NCBI GenBank assembly: GCA_902768795.1
Contig: CACXMS010000010.1
Location: 1-49,224 of the forward strand
Direction: 5' to 3'
DNA: 49,224 nt
Source of the DNA: an uncultured Eubacteriales bacterium
GTDB lineage: Bacteria > Bacillota > Clostridia > Christensenellales > CAG-138
A program made the position numbers and the translations under genes. Position 1 is the first letter of the stretch. Each line of letters begins with the position of its first letter. The notes under the pieces were generated by a model. That model ran no database searches and had not been told where the DNA came from. It saw only the letters and a list, made by a program, of their open reading frames with translations. Shown piece after piece: positions 37,418-46,561 of this stretch.

Positions 37418-38346
37418 GCGTTCGTCGCTCCCTTCCGTCTGTTTTGCAGCAGCCGGTGCTTCAAAAACAGTTTCAGCCGGTCAAGCCGACCGCACCGGAA
37501 AAACGCGCGGTAGGCGCGCCGGATGCGCTCGTCGGCCGCCGGACGGATCAGCCGATGCACCGGAAGCGCTTTTTTTAAGTCTGTACGGAACGGATCGGCC
37601 GCGTCGGCGCCGCTGTGCGTTCCGCTGCCGTCGTGTCCGATCGAGTGAATCAGCGAATACCGCGGCAGAATATTGTACATGCCGCTGCAAAACATCGCGT
37701 AATCGAACCGGATCGCCCAGGAATTGATCCGCCCTTCCATCTGATCGTCGAGCATCAAGGAACGGTCGTCGCCCCAGCGATTGAACGCGCGGCGCTCCCG
37801 AAATCCCCATCGGAACGCAGGATACGACCGCATCTCCCAGTCCACGCGCTCCCAGCGATCCTTCCACGTCGCCCAGGCGTAGCTTGAGCAGCGCTGCGTC
37901 AGCAGCACATCGTCGTGATACTCCTCGGGCAGCAACAGCGGAACCGTGTACCCTCCGATCGACCAGACCGTTTCATCCGTGCGGTAATATTCCAGCGCTT
38001 CGTTCATAAACCGCAGATAGTACGGCGAGCAGACCGCGTCGTCCTCGGTGACGATCACGCGGTCAAAGCGCGTCAATACCTCCGAAACGCCCTCGATCAC
38101 CGACCGCGCCAGGCCCTTGTTTTCCGACGCCGCGCGGATCGTAACCGAGCGAAAATACCCCGAAGCGAACGACGCCGCGACCTCCCGGACCCTGCGGTTC
38201 GCTTCGAGGCCGGCTTCGTTTTTCGGGCCGTCAACGAACAAAAAGAGCTCGCTGACCCGCGCCTCCGGGTTTTCGGACAGCGCCGTCAGCGTTTTTTTCA
38301 GATGATCCGGTCGGTTGTAGGCAAATACGATCAGCGGCGCCGCCAT
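37414..38346 (-). CDS. GT-A fold glycosyltransferase (GT2/GT13-like)
   Basis: A 310-residue protein starting PLIVFAYNRPDHLKKTLTAL, with LFLFVDGPKNEA and the metal-binding-type VTEDDAV. The C-terminal part contains SSYAWATWKDRWERVDWEM, a segment common to capsular sugar transferases of this kind. There are no membrane spans. The stop overlaps the next gene as ATGA; GGAAGG precedes ATG 38346. Donor and acceptor are unknown. Confidence 0.85.
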   Translation of the reverse strand: MAAPLIVFAYNRPDHLKKTLTALSENPEARVSELFLFVDGPKNEAGLEANRRVREVAASFASGYFRSVTIRAASENKGLARSVIEGVSEVLTRFDRVIVTEDDAVCSPYYLRFMNEALEYYRTDETVWSIGGYTVPLLLPEEYHDDVLLTQRCSSYAWATWKDRWERVDWEMRSYPAFRWGFRERRAFNRWGDDRSLMLDDQMEGRINSWAIRFDYAMFCSGMYNILPRYSLIHSIGHDGSGTHSGADAADPFRTDLKKALPVHRLIRPAADERIRRAYRAFFRCGRLDRLKLFLKHRLLQNRRKGATNA

Positions 38347-38385
38347 ACCTTCCGTCCTTTCCGAGCGGATGCTCCGCTCCTTTGC

Positions 38386-39525
38386 TCAAAAATCAGGGCT
38401 GCACGGCCCGTCCGTATATTCGACGGGTCTGCCCTCGGTGAGACATTCACACAGCCGCAAAAAACGCTCCGCGGCAACGTCCCCGTTCCACAGCTCGGTC
38501 ACCGTTCGGTACGCGTCTCTCTGCAGATCGCGTTTTTTTGCCGGATCGTCCAGGATCCGCTGAACGCAGCGGTACAGGTCGTCCGGCTTTTCGCGGTCGT
38601 AAACCAATCCGTTTTCCCCGTCCCGCAACAGATACGGCACGGAACCGATCGCCCGGTTCGCCGCAACCGCGCAGCCGGCGTTCATCGCCTCGTTCAGAAC
38701 CGCGCCCCAGCCCTCGTTCCGGTCGGACGTGAACAGAAAGACGTCGGCCCGCTCCATTTGCGTCCGCACCTGTTCCGGCTTCAGAAAGCCCGTGATCCGT
38801 ACGCAATCACTCAGACCGTTTTGCGCGATCGAACGCTCCAGCGCGCCGCGCAACGGCCCGTCGCCGATCAGCGTGAGCGTAAAACCGTATCCGTCCGCCC
38901 GAAGCCGCTTTGCAACGTCCACCGCATCCCCGGGATGCTTCCATCCGAGCATCCGCCCGGCCCACAGGATCGAAAGCGGTTGTTTCGCGTCCAGCAGAGC
39001 CGCTGGGTTCTCCGATCGCCGCACCGGCGGAAAATATCCCCAGCGATACGTCTTTTTCGGGTAACACCCCAAAAAGCGGCAATCCTCCGCGGTATAGGCG
39101 CTCGCGCACAGCATGTACAGATTCCGGTTTCGATGGCGGACGTCCAGGCGGTACCGTTTCAGCAGGTAGTTGGGAAACAGGATCTTCCATCTGCCCTGCT
39201 TGAAAAACCGTTCGGCGTATCGGAAGGTCAGAAGATTTTTCCGAATGCGCTCCCGGACGAACGATTCCGGCGCGGAGCCCGTAATCACAACGTCGCTCGA
39301 CAGGGCAAGCGATTCGGCTTTTCGGCGCTTTTCTTCGCTCTCGTACGCATTCAGAAGATACGGCGCGTTCAGATCCTCGTAGCCCATCGCAAGCCGCTCC
39401 GCTTCGATCGGCTCGGTCGCGACAAACGTAAACCCGTCGCCCAAAAGACGCGCCATCGCCTCGCAAAAGGGCGCCTGGTGCAGCACCAGGTAATTGGAAA
39501 ACACGGTAACCGTCTTCGGACGCAT
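38386..39525 (-). CDS. GT4 glycosyltransferase
   Basis: A 379-residue GT-B enzyme: N-terminal VFSNYLVLHQAPFCEAM, C-terminal ILWAGRMLGWKHPGDAVDVA and the E-x7-E motif in RNEGWGAVLNEAM. Opening with an acceptor loop of this kind (LVLHQAPF) is seen in capsule and O-antigen transferases. There is a 39-bp gap to the next gene, with no promoter that I can identify. Confidence 0.88.
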   Translation of the reverse strand: MRPKTVTVFSNYLVLHQAPFCEAMARLLGDGFTFVATEPIEAERLAMGYEDLNAPYLLNAYESEEKRRKAESLALSSDVVITGSAPESFVRERIRKNLLTFRYAERFFKQGRWKILFPNYLLKRYRLDVRHRNRNLYMLCASAYTAEDCRFLGCYPKKTYRWGYFPPVRRSENPAALLDAKQPLSILWAGRMLGWKHPGDAVDVAKRLRADGYGFTLTLIGDGPLRGALERSIAQNGLSDCVRITGFLKPEQVRTQMERADVFLFTSDRNEGWGAVLNEAMNAGCAVAANRAIGSVPYLLRDGENGLVYDREKPDDLYRCVQRILDDPAKKRDLQRDAYRTVTELWNGDVAAERFLRLCECLTEGRPVEYTDGPCSPDF

Positions 39526-39540
39526 TTCGGATTCCTTTCT

Positions 39541-40773
39541 TTATCCCTCGGCAATCGCCGAAAACGCGCATCTGAGCGCATCGAGGTTCTTTTCCCGGTC
39601 GTACTCGGTCCGGGCGCGCGCGCGGCCGTTTTTTGCGAGCCGCTCCGCCGTTTCCGAATCCGAAAACACGCGGTCGATATCGTGCGCCAGCATGTACGGC
39701 GCGGTGGACGGATACAGCAGCGCTTCGGTTTCATGCCGCGCAAGGTCGGCCACGCCGCCGACGTCCGCCGCGACGCACGGCACGCCGAGCAGCATCGCCT
39801 CGCCGAGAGAGTTCGGGGAATTCTCGATCGACGAAGGCAGGACAAACACGTTCGCGCGACAGTATTGCTCCGCCATCTGTTCGGCAGAGAGCGGGCCGGT
39901 CAGCGTGATCCGATCCGCAACGCCGTATTGCACGGCAAGCGTTTTCAGATACCGGATATACGCGCTGTCGCGCAGCTCGCGCGTTTGAAAGTCCTTTCGG
40001 ATCGGATTGTAGCCGGCGGCGACGATTTTAAGATCCGGATACTTTCTGAGCAGCAATCCCGCCGCTTCGAGCAGATAATGAAATCCCTTCACCGGATGGT
40101 AAAACTGACTGGTGAAGACCGTGTGCTTTTCGCAGTCCCGATACGACCACTGACGCGCATAGAACGCCGGCCGCATCAGATCGCCGCAACGATAATACGC
40201 GCAGTCCGGATTCACCGCAAAAAGCGCCGCGCGGTCGAACGACGTCCGGCCGATAAAATGACGCGCCCGCCGCATCATCTCGTTTTCCTGCTCTCCGCGC
40301 CGCCGAAAATCCTTGACGCGATCCGTCAATCCGTCGCGCCGCAGCAGGTCCCGCAGCGTCCTTTGCCGGACGATGCGCGCGGGAATACCCTCGCACAGAT
40401 GCCGCGCGCAGCTTGACGCGATCCCCTGTGCAAACAGCGCCGTCCGGTTCGTCAGGCCCTCCGCCTCGAGCGCTTTCCAGAGCGCATACGAAGCGTCCGA
40501 TTCGGTGCCGAACAGCACAACCGCATCCGGCGCATCCTTCACCGCCGCCCGGATCACTTCCCGCGCTTTGGAAGCGTCGCCGTAATACGCATCAAACGAC
40601 GCGCCGCTTTGGCAAACCGAACCGTGCGTCGGCGGCGTCTGATCCGGCGTCAATACCGCGAACCGGATCGAAAAGGTATCCTTCAGTCCGCCAGCGATCG
40701 CTTCGATCCAGCTTCCGCACCGCAGCGTATTGTCCGCGATCTCGCCCGCGCAGGCAAACAAAACCGTTTTCAT
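39541..40773 (-). CDS. GT4 glycosyltransferase
   Basis: A 410-residue GT-B enzyme. The N-terminal half is atypical of the neighbours (LFACAGEIADNTLRCGSWIEAI), but the C-domain is standard: TSQFYHPVKGFHYLLEA, VAAGYNP and E-x7-E in SSIENSPNSLGEAM. The overlap with the previous gene is ATGA-like. Residues 175-195 contain a segment RHFIGRTSFDRAALF common in capsule GT4s. Donor unknown. Confidence 0.88.
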   Translation of the reverse strand: MKTVLFACAGEIADNTLRCGSWIEAIAGGLKDTFSIRFAVLTPDQTPPTHGSVCQSGASFDAYYGDASKAREVIRAAVKDAPDAVVLFGTESDASYALWKALEAEGLTNRTALFAQGIASSCARHLCEGIPARIVRQRTLRDLLRRDGLTDRVKDFRRRGEQENEMMRRARHFIGRTSFDRAALFAVNPDCAYYRCGDLMRPAFYARQWSYRDCEKHTVFTSQFYHPVKGFHYLLEAAGLLLRKYPDLKIVAAGYNPIRKDFQTRELRDSAYIRYLKTLAVQYGVADRITLTGPLSAEQMAEQYCRANVFVLPSSIENSPNSLGEAMLLGVPCVAADVGGVADLARHETEALLYPSTAPYMLAHDIDRVFSDSETAERLAKNGRARARTEYDREKNLDALRCAFSAIAEG

Positions 40774-41963
40774 GCCTTCCTCCCCCGCTCCAAAAAAGCG
40801 GTTTTCAAAAGCGCGATCACCCGGGCCGCCTGTCCGACGTTCGTTTTGTTCTGCAGCACGAACGATCTCGCCGCCGCGCCCTTTTCGTTTCGGATCCGCT
40901 CGTCGGTCCCGAGCACCTCGCGCAGCGCAGCCGCAACGCCGCCCGCGCTCTCATCCCCGATGCAATACACGAACGGATCGTACTCCTTCGGCATGCCGGG
41001 AAGTTTCGTCGTCAACACCGGCGTGCCGGACGCCATATATTCCATGTTCTTCGACGGGAACGAATACTTCGTATATTCGGGGTCGCTCGGACGCGGATTC
41101 ACAAGCAGCGACGCCTTCTGCTCCCGCTCAACGATCGTCTGATTGTCGCACACGCCGAAATACCGGATCGTTTCATGCGCCTGCGCCGTCTTTTCCAGGG
41201 CCGCGCGGTAATCCCCGTCGCCGTAGATCCAAAGCTCGGAGCCGGGTACGTTCGCCTCCAAAAAGCCCTCGGTCAGGTTGCCGATGCCGTAGATCTCCAT
41301 CAGACTCCCGGCGTACAGCACGACCTTTTTTCCCTCGGTGCGCTCATATGTCGAAGCCGGGTCCCGCACAGGCACGTCGGCGTCCGCATGGCCTTCCATC
41401 ACAAGGTACGGCTTCTGCTTTTGATTCAGGCGGCCGTTCATCGCTTCCGTCAGAAAAATGAATCCGTCGGCATGGGCGAACAGCCGGTTCCCGATCCGCC
41501 GTTCCGGGCGGGAGAAGGAGAGCATATCCGGCAGATCGGTTACGATCAGCACAAGCGGAATCTTCTTCATCCTGCATCCGATCGCCATGCCGAACGCGTT
41601 TGCGATGTTCAGGCAGTCGCACACCGCAACGGCCGGCTCGTTTTTTGGGGCGCGGAGTACGTTCCGGATTGCCCCGAAAAATACCGTAAGCTGCCGCAGC
41701 CCCGGCACGTTCAGCGTCGTATAGTAGTGATACAGCGCGCCGTTTTCCGTTTCCTCCGGTTCGCGGATCAGAAGTTTTTTGGTCACCGTCCGGTTGATCG
41801 GAAGACCCGAAAGGCAGGTGACCTTCGCGCCGTTTTTAACAAGGCCCTTGATCAGAAGACCGTGGTATTTCTGCACCGGAATCGAAACCGCCGTTTTCAG
41901 GTTTGCGGTCAGCTTCCGGTACAGCCGGTCGGAACAATTCGAAAATCCGTATAAGATCTGCAT
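40770..41963 (-). CDS. GT4-type glycosyltransferase
   Basis: A 397-residue GT-B enzyme starting MQILYGFSNCSDRLYRK. The C-domain has VVLYAGSLMEIYGIGNL and a SFPSKNMEYMASGTPVLTT segment in which the second Glu of the usual motif is retained. It starts 4 bp after the next upstream gene; the longer reading frame to 42086 is a shadow. No membrane spans. It sits in the middle of an uninterrupted series of transferases. Confidence 0.87.
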   Translation of the reverse strand: MQILYGFSNCSDRLYRKLTANLKTAVSIPVQKYHGLLIKGLVKNGAKVTCLSGLPINRTVTKKLLIREPEETENGALYHYYTTLNVPGLRQLTVFFGAIRNVLRAPKNEPAVAVCDCLNIANAFGMAIGCRMKKIPLVLIVTDLPDMLSFSRPERRIGNRLFAHADGFIFLTEAMNGRLNQKQKPYLVMEGHADADVPVRDPASTYERTEGKKVVLYAGSLMEIYGIGNLTEGFLEANVPGSELWIYGDGDYRAALEKTAQAHETIRYFGVCDNQTIVEREQKASLLVNPRPSDPEYTKYSFPSKNMEYMASGTPVLTTKLPGMPKEYDPFVYCIGDESAGGVAAALREVLGTDERIRNEKGAAARSFVLQNKTNVGQAARVIALLKTAFLERGRKA

Positions 41964-41967
41964 ACGC

Positions 41968-43482
41968 TCACCCGCCGTATTCCTTCCGATACGCTTCGAC
42001 CGCGCGCTTTCCGTCCGTCGCCGAAGGATCCGCGTGCGTTTTGGCGTCCGTGAAGGTTTCGAGATACCGACGCATCCCGTCCACATCCCCGACGTCGAAC
42101 ACCGGCCCGCTTCCCATCGCGCTTTCGGGACTGCCGCCCGCCCGATACGTCAGAACGACCGTCCCGCACGCCACCGCTTCGAGATTGGTCGTCGGATAAT
42201 TGTCTTCGTACGTCGGATTCACATACGCATCCGCCATCGCGTACAGCCGGCGCAGCGTTTCGACGTCGTCCGTCTCCTTCACGCACAGCGAACCGGCCGG
42301 AAACGCCGGTATTTGCGCGTCCGAAACGCCGACAACGACCGTGCGAACCTTACCCTGCAGCGATCGCGCCAGGGCGATCATGTCCCCGACGCCCTTGCGC
42401 TCGTTCCACAGCGACGCGACGCCGAGCACGATCCGCTTTCCGCAGAGCCCGTACGCGGCTCTGTCGTGCCAGAACCCCGCAGTGTCCTTCGCCGATGCTT
42501 CCGTTTGTTCGTTCCGCGCCGCGCGGAGCCGCTCCAAAATCCTGCAAATCTGCGCGTCCGGATCCGGCACGGCAGGATCCCAAATTGCGTCTGCCGCGGC
42601 GAGCAGCATGTCCCGCTCCTTCGGGCTGGCGGTTTGCACCGCGCGCGCATCCAATCCGTCCGGGACTTTTCCGGCTCCAAGCATCAGCAGCGTTCCGTTC
42701 TCTTTCAATTCCGCTGCAAGCCGGTTTGCCGCTTGAACGCTTCCTTTCGGCAGACGGTCATAGTCGCATACGACCAGCGCATTTTGGATCCCGAAAAACG
42801 GTTTTGTATCGTTCGCGGACGGATGGAACCGCTCCGTGTCGATCCCGTTCGGGATGACCTTCACCGGATACCCCGACAAAAAGGAACGCTCCGCAAGGCC
42901 CTTCAGCCAAACGGACGGCGTGATCAGCGTCATGTCCAGTACGTTCTGAAAAATCTCTTTTTTCCGCAGCCAGTTGCGTTTGCTGCGGTCGGTCAAAGCC
43001 GCCGGATACTCGCGCAGCGCGGGGCAGTCGTGGCAGCCGTCCGTAAACCGCTCGCATCCCGCGCCCTCGCAGTACGCGCTGTGGCCCGTGAACGGCCAGC
43101 AGTCGTGCAGCGTCCAGATGATTTTCTTTCCGCAGGAACGAAGATAGTCGAACAGCAGACCGACATGGATATAATACCCGTGCAGGTTGTGCAGATGAAT
43201 CACGTCGGGATCGTAGGCGCGAACCCATTTCAAAAACCGCTCCGTGGCGCGGCGGCTGCCGAATCCGCAGCCGTCATTCAGCCGCGCCTTCAGGGCGTGC
43301 AGACGCACGTCGGCGTCCGTGCCGATCCGCACCGCATACTTTTGCGCGAATTCCGGAACGCTCTCCCTGCCGTACGCGATTTTCACCGTATGTCCCTGCG
43401 CCTCCAGCGCCTTTGCAAGGTCGGTGCAGATCCGGCCCGTGCTTCGAATGCCGCAGACGACGTTGATCAGCAGAATTCTCAT
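41968..43482 (-). CDS. GT4 glycosyltransferase (WcaC-like) with an internal extra domain
   Basis: A 504-residue protein, about 110 residues longer than typical. The N-domain is WcaC-like (NVVCGIRSTGRICTDLA, LHNLHGYYIH and the Cys-rich HDCWPFTGHSAYCEGAGCE). After IPNGIDTERFHP (209-221) an extra segment (about 228-345) reads like a degenerate second GT-B C-domain (NALVVCDYDRLPKGS... LLMLGAG... AADAIWDP) before the normal one begins at KRIVLGVASLWNERKG. E-x7-E is then present in YEDNYPTTNLEAV. Both flanking genes overlap it or nearly so. Confidence 0.82.
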   Translation of the reverse strand: MRILLINVVCGIRSTGRICTDLAKALEAQGHTVKIAYGRESVPEFAQKYAVRIGTDADVRLHALKARLNDGCGFGSRRATERFLKWVRAYDPDVIHLHNLHGYYIHVGLLFDYLRSCGKKIIWTLHDCWPFTGHSAYCEGAGCERFTDGCHDCPALREYPAALTDRSKRNWLRKKEIFQNVLDMTLITPSVWLKGLAERSFLSGYPVKVIPNGIDTERFHPSANDTKPFFGIQNALVVCDYDRLPKGSVQAANRLAAELKENGTLLMLGAGKVPDGLDARAVQTASPKERDMLLAAADAIWDPAVPDPDAQICRILERLRAARNEQTEASAKDTAGFWHDRAAYGLCGKRIVLGVASLWNERKGVGDMIALARSLQGKVRTVVVGVSDAQIPAFPAGSLCVKETDDVETLRRLYAMADAYVNPTYEDNYPTTNLEAVACGTVVLTYRAGGSPESAMGSGPVFDVGDVDGMRRYLETFTDAKTHADPSATDGKRAVEAYRKEYGG

Positions 43483-44663
43483 CGGGTTCCCTCCTGCCGA
43501 TCAAAGCGCACGGCGTCGGCGTATCGCGCGATATTCTTCGATCTCGTGAACAATTCGACGAACAGCGCCGCCGGGCCGTCGGTCTTCGGCGCGTTTTTCA
43601 TCGCCCGGATCGCGTCCGCAAGCGCCTGCGCGTCCCCGGGATCGACGGATTCGCATCCGGGATACTGCCCGAGCCGTCCGGTAAACGACGCGTCCGCGCC
43701 GAAGCAGAACACCGTCGGCCGGCCGCACGAAAGGATCACGGCCGTCTTGCTCGGCATCGCGGTCTTTGCGCCGCCCGGCTGCAGCGGAATCAGATTCACG
43801 CCCGCCGCGCTGTAAACATGCTCGGCAAGCGACTGCGGCTGCATCGGCAGCATCGTGACGTTCGGCATGTCCTTTACGGCCGCCGAAATCTCGTCCCGTT
43901 TCACGCCGTCGCCCACGATCAGAAACCGGATCTTTTCATCCGCCTGCAGCAGCGCGGCCGCCTCGGCGACAAGCCCGACGTTCTGCATCCGGCCGATATT
44001 TCCGGCGTAAACGGCGTAAAAACGATCCTTCGAAAGCCCGTATTTCTGCACGAAGCGGTTCTCTTCCCACGGGATCGAAACCGGCGCGTCGCCATAGCCC
44101 CAGTTATAGATCACTTCGATTTTTTCGGCCGGAATACCCTTTTCGATCAGAAACGCGCGGATATCGTCCGAAATGCAGACGATCCGGTCCGCCTTCCGGT
44201 AAACGTACCGCTGAACCGACTCAAAGAAGCGATACAGCAGACCGCCTTTCCGGATCAGACCGGTTTGCACGGCGTTGTCCGGCCAGACGTCCTGCACCAT
44301 GGCGACGATCTTCATGCCGCGGCGGGCCGCCGCGCGCACGAAAAAATGGGAACAATAGGAGACATCCTCAAACAGAACGTCGGCGTCGCTTTTCCGGACG
44401 CCGCGCGCCTCCGAAAATGCCGTAAAGGAATCCCTGAGATACCGGGAAATGATATTGCCGCGCCCGCTTTCCTTTCGCACGTAGCGGTGATGCTCGACCG
44501 CGTCGAGTCCGTAGGTAAAGTCCGTATCCGATTCGCTGCGGCACGCCGCATAGCGAACGACGGAATACCCCGCGCTTAGAAAGCCCTCGAGAATATCGGA
44601 AAACAAATGATTGTAGGGGCTGACGGATTCGTACAGCGTCGGCGTTGCGATTGCAATCTTCAT
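43479..44663 (-). CDS. GT4 glycosyltransferase, WbuB-like
   Basis: A 394-residue GT-B enzyme. N-domain YNHLFSDILEGFLSAGYSV, then VAMVQDVWPDNAVQTG and VICISDDIRAF; C-domain AVYAGNIGRMQNVGL and LIPLQPGGAKTAMPSKTA. This matches the WbuB-type group, whose characterised member adds L-FucNAc. Because CapE/F/G make UDP-L-FucNAc in the same locus, FucNAc transfer is a reasonable hypothesis but not shown. It overlaps both neighbours as ATGA. Confidence 0.85.
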   Translation of the reverse strand: MKIAIATPTLYESVSPYNHLFSDILEGFLSAGYSVVRYAACRSESDTDFTYGLDAVEHHRYVRKESGRGNIISRYLRDSFTAFSEARGVRKSDADVLFEDVSYCSHFFVRAAARRGMKIVAMVQDVWPDNAVQTGLIRKGGLLYRFFESVQRYVYRKADRIVCISDDIRAFLIEKGIPAEKIEVIYNWGYGDAPVSIPWEENRFVQKYGLSKDRFYAVYAGNIGRMQNVGLVAEAAALLQADEKIRFLIVGDGVKRDEISAAVKDMPNVTMLPMQPQSLAEHVYSAAGVNLIPLQPGGAKTAMPSKTAVILSCGRPTVFCFGADASFTGRLGQYPGCESVDPGDAQALADAIRAMKNAPKTDGPAALFVELFTRSKNIARYADAVRFDRQEGTR

Positions 44664-45862
44664 AGCGCGTCTCCGATCCCGACGCGAATCGCGTGAAGCG
44701 CCGCTTCGCAGTTCTTCTCCGCATCGTCCGCGGTCTCGCCCTCGGCAATCACAAAACCCATGCGGGAACCGCTGTCCGTGATCTCCGTAACGCGCTCGCC
44801 GACGCCGTGCACAACCGAAACCTGCCGCACGCCCGGCATCGAACGCGCTCTCTCGAGCCCTTCGATAAAGCGCACCGTTCCCGCGTGCTGGTCAAAATAG
44901 CGGATCGCCGCGCCGCGCTGCGCCTTTCGCGCAAGGTCCGGCGTTTCGCCGAGCGCGATCCGGATGCAAGCCTCGACCATATCCACGCCTGTGGACAGCG
45001 GAACCAGATGCGTCGTGATGCAGTCGCCGCCGAGCCGCGCGCCGATCTCGACAACCTTCGGGCCGTCCTTCGTCACGATGATCTCGGTGTGCGACGGGCC
45101 GTTTTCGATCCCGATCGCATGGTTGGCCGCGATCGCAACGCGTTCGATCGCTTCCCGCGTCGCCGCGGCAAGGCGCGACGGCTGCGTATGCCCCGTTTCC
45201 ACAAATCGCGGCGCGCCGGTCGTGAGCTTGTCCGTGATCTGGATCACGCGCACATCCCCGTTCATCGCAAGCGTTTCGACGCTCACCTCGGGCCCCCGCA
45301 TATATTCCTCGACAATCACGTCGCCGCAGCGGGAAAACGACTTTGCATCCGCATAAGCGGCCTGCGCGTCCGTCGGATCCGTCACGAGATGCACGCCGCG
45401 GCTTCCGGAGCTGTCCGCCGGCTTGACGATCATTTTTCCGTTCAGTCTATTCTGTGCTGTACGGAATTCCGCATCGTTTCGGACGCGAAAAAACGCCGGA
45501 ACCGGAACGCCGTGCGCCTGCAGTGCGGCGCGCATGACGCCCTTATCCGTCGCCCGGATCGCTGTCTGTTTGTCGATTCCGACCAGCCCGTACGCTTTTG
45601 CCACCGCTGCGACCGTTCGCATCGGCATGTCTGTCGCCAGCGTCATGACGCCGTCGATCCGATAACGCCCGGCGGTTTCCACGGCGGCCGGAATATCGAT
45701 CGTGCTGACGACCTCGCGGATCACGCCCGGAACGCCGAACCCGACCGCGTCCGGATTCCAATCAAGCGCAACGACGCGAAGCCCCATTGCCGCGGCCTTT
45801 TCGATGGCCGGAAGCTGCAGGATGCTCGCGCCGAGGATCATGATCGTTTTGGGAGATGGCAT
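44660..45862 (-). CDS. ATP-grasp ligase in the polysaccharide locus
   Basis: A 400-residue ATP-grasp enzyme with an N-terminal Rossmann-like domain (IMILGASILQLPAIEKA), central ATP-grasp (GKMIVKPADSSGSRGV; EEYMRGPEVSVETLA) and the metal/ATP site VVEIGARLGGDCITTHLV. The C-terminal domain (RFIEGLERARSMPGV...) is as in the carnosine-synthase-like group. These enzymes join a carboxylate to an amine through an acyl phosphate. A possible job is amidating a uronic acid made by Ugd or adding an amino acid to a sugar. It is not a housekeeping purine enzyme by position. Confidence 0.85.
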   Translation of the reverse strand: MPSPKTIMILGASILQLPAIEKAAAMGLRVVALDWNPDAVGFGVPGVIREVVSTIDIPAAVETAGRYRIDGVMTLATDMPMRTVAAVAKAYGLVGIDKQTAIRATDKGVMRAALQAHGVPVPAFFRVRNDAEFRTAQNRLNGKMIVKPADSSGSRGVHLVTDPTDAQAAYADAKSFSRCGDVIVEEYMRGPEVSVETLAMNGDVRVIQITDKLTTGAPRFVETGHTQPSRLAAATREAIERVAIAANHAIGIENGPSHTEIIVTKDGPKVVEIGARLGGDCITTHLVPLSTGVDMVEACIRIALGETPDLARKAQRGAAIRYFDQHAGTVRFIEGLERARSMPGVRQVSVVHGVGERVTEITDSGSRMGFVIAEGETADDAEKNCEAALHAIRVGIGDAL

Positions 45863-45899
45863 TTTCCCTTGCCTTCCTTCTTCGGACGGTCGAACTCCG

Positions 45900-46529
45900 T
45901 TACCGGCCGAGTTTTCTCAATTCCGCTTCGTCCGGAGCGGATGCGTCGTTGTAAACATTCTGTCGGAATAAAACCGTTGCGATCGTTTTGAAAAAGATCC
46001 TTACGTCAAGTCCGAAGGAGATGTTGTTCGCATAATACAGATCGTGTTCGAATTTCTCATCCTGACCGACGGAATTGCGGTAGTACGCCTGATTGTATCC
46101 GGTCAGCCCCGGACGGACGCGCAGCTTTCCCTTCTGTTCCTCCGTATAGACTTCCATATCGTCCGGCGGATCCGGCCGCGGACCGATCAGGCTCATCGTG
46201 CCGTTGAGGATGTTCAGCACCTGCGGCCATTCGTCGATGCTCGTCGCCCGCATGAACCGTCCGATCGGGGTTACGCGCGGATCGTCCGCGCCGTTGTACG
46301 TCGAGCCGTCCGCGTTGCGAATGTCCGGCGCGTTCACACACATCGTGCGGAACTTGTACATTTTGAACAGCTTGCCGTCCTTTCCGATCCGGTTCGCATT
46401 GTAAAAAACCGGGCCGCGGTCCGACAGCGCGATGATCGGGCCGAAGATCAGAAGCGACAGAATGAAAAACGGAAGACCGATCACGCCGAAACAAACGTCA
46501 AGCAGCCGTTTGAAAAAGCTCTGATACAT
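45900..46529 (-). CDS. Initiating phosphosugar transferase (PglC/CapM-like)
   Basis: A 209-residue small polyprenyl-phosphate phosphosugar transferase. N-terminal re-entrant membrane helix (FFKRLLDVCFGVIGLPFFILSLLIF) then the catalytic core DRGPVFYNANRIGKDG, KMYKFRTM, TSIDEWPQVLNILNGTM with the Asp-Glu pair, and IGPRPDPPDD, RPGLTGYNQ. It transfers a sugar-1-phosphate to undecaprenyl phosphate at the inner face of the membrane to begin repeat-unit assembly. The short form lacks the four-helix N-terminus of WbaP. Sugar specificity is not visible. Confidence 0.92.
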   Translation of the reverse strand: MYQSFFKRLLDVCFGVIGLPFFILSLLIFGPIIALSDRGPVFYNANRIGKDGKLFKMYKFRTMCVNAPDIRNADGSTYNGADDPRVTPIGRFMRATSIDEWPQVLNILNGTMSLIGPRPDPPDDMEVYTEEQKGKLRVRPGLTGYNQAYYRNSVGQDEKFEHDLYYANNISFGLDVRIFFKTIATVLFRQNVYNDASAPDEAELRKLGR

Positions 46530-46561
46530 GTCCGCATCCTTTCCCGCATTTGCGCGCCGCG

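Noticed and set aside
37915..40416. 833-codon plus-strand open frame across three glycosyltransferase genes
   Set aside because: It covers the antisense of three clear genes and an intergenic gap, is Arg/Gln/His-rich, and has no domain pattern. It is a GC-rich shadow.
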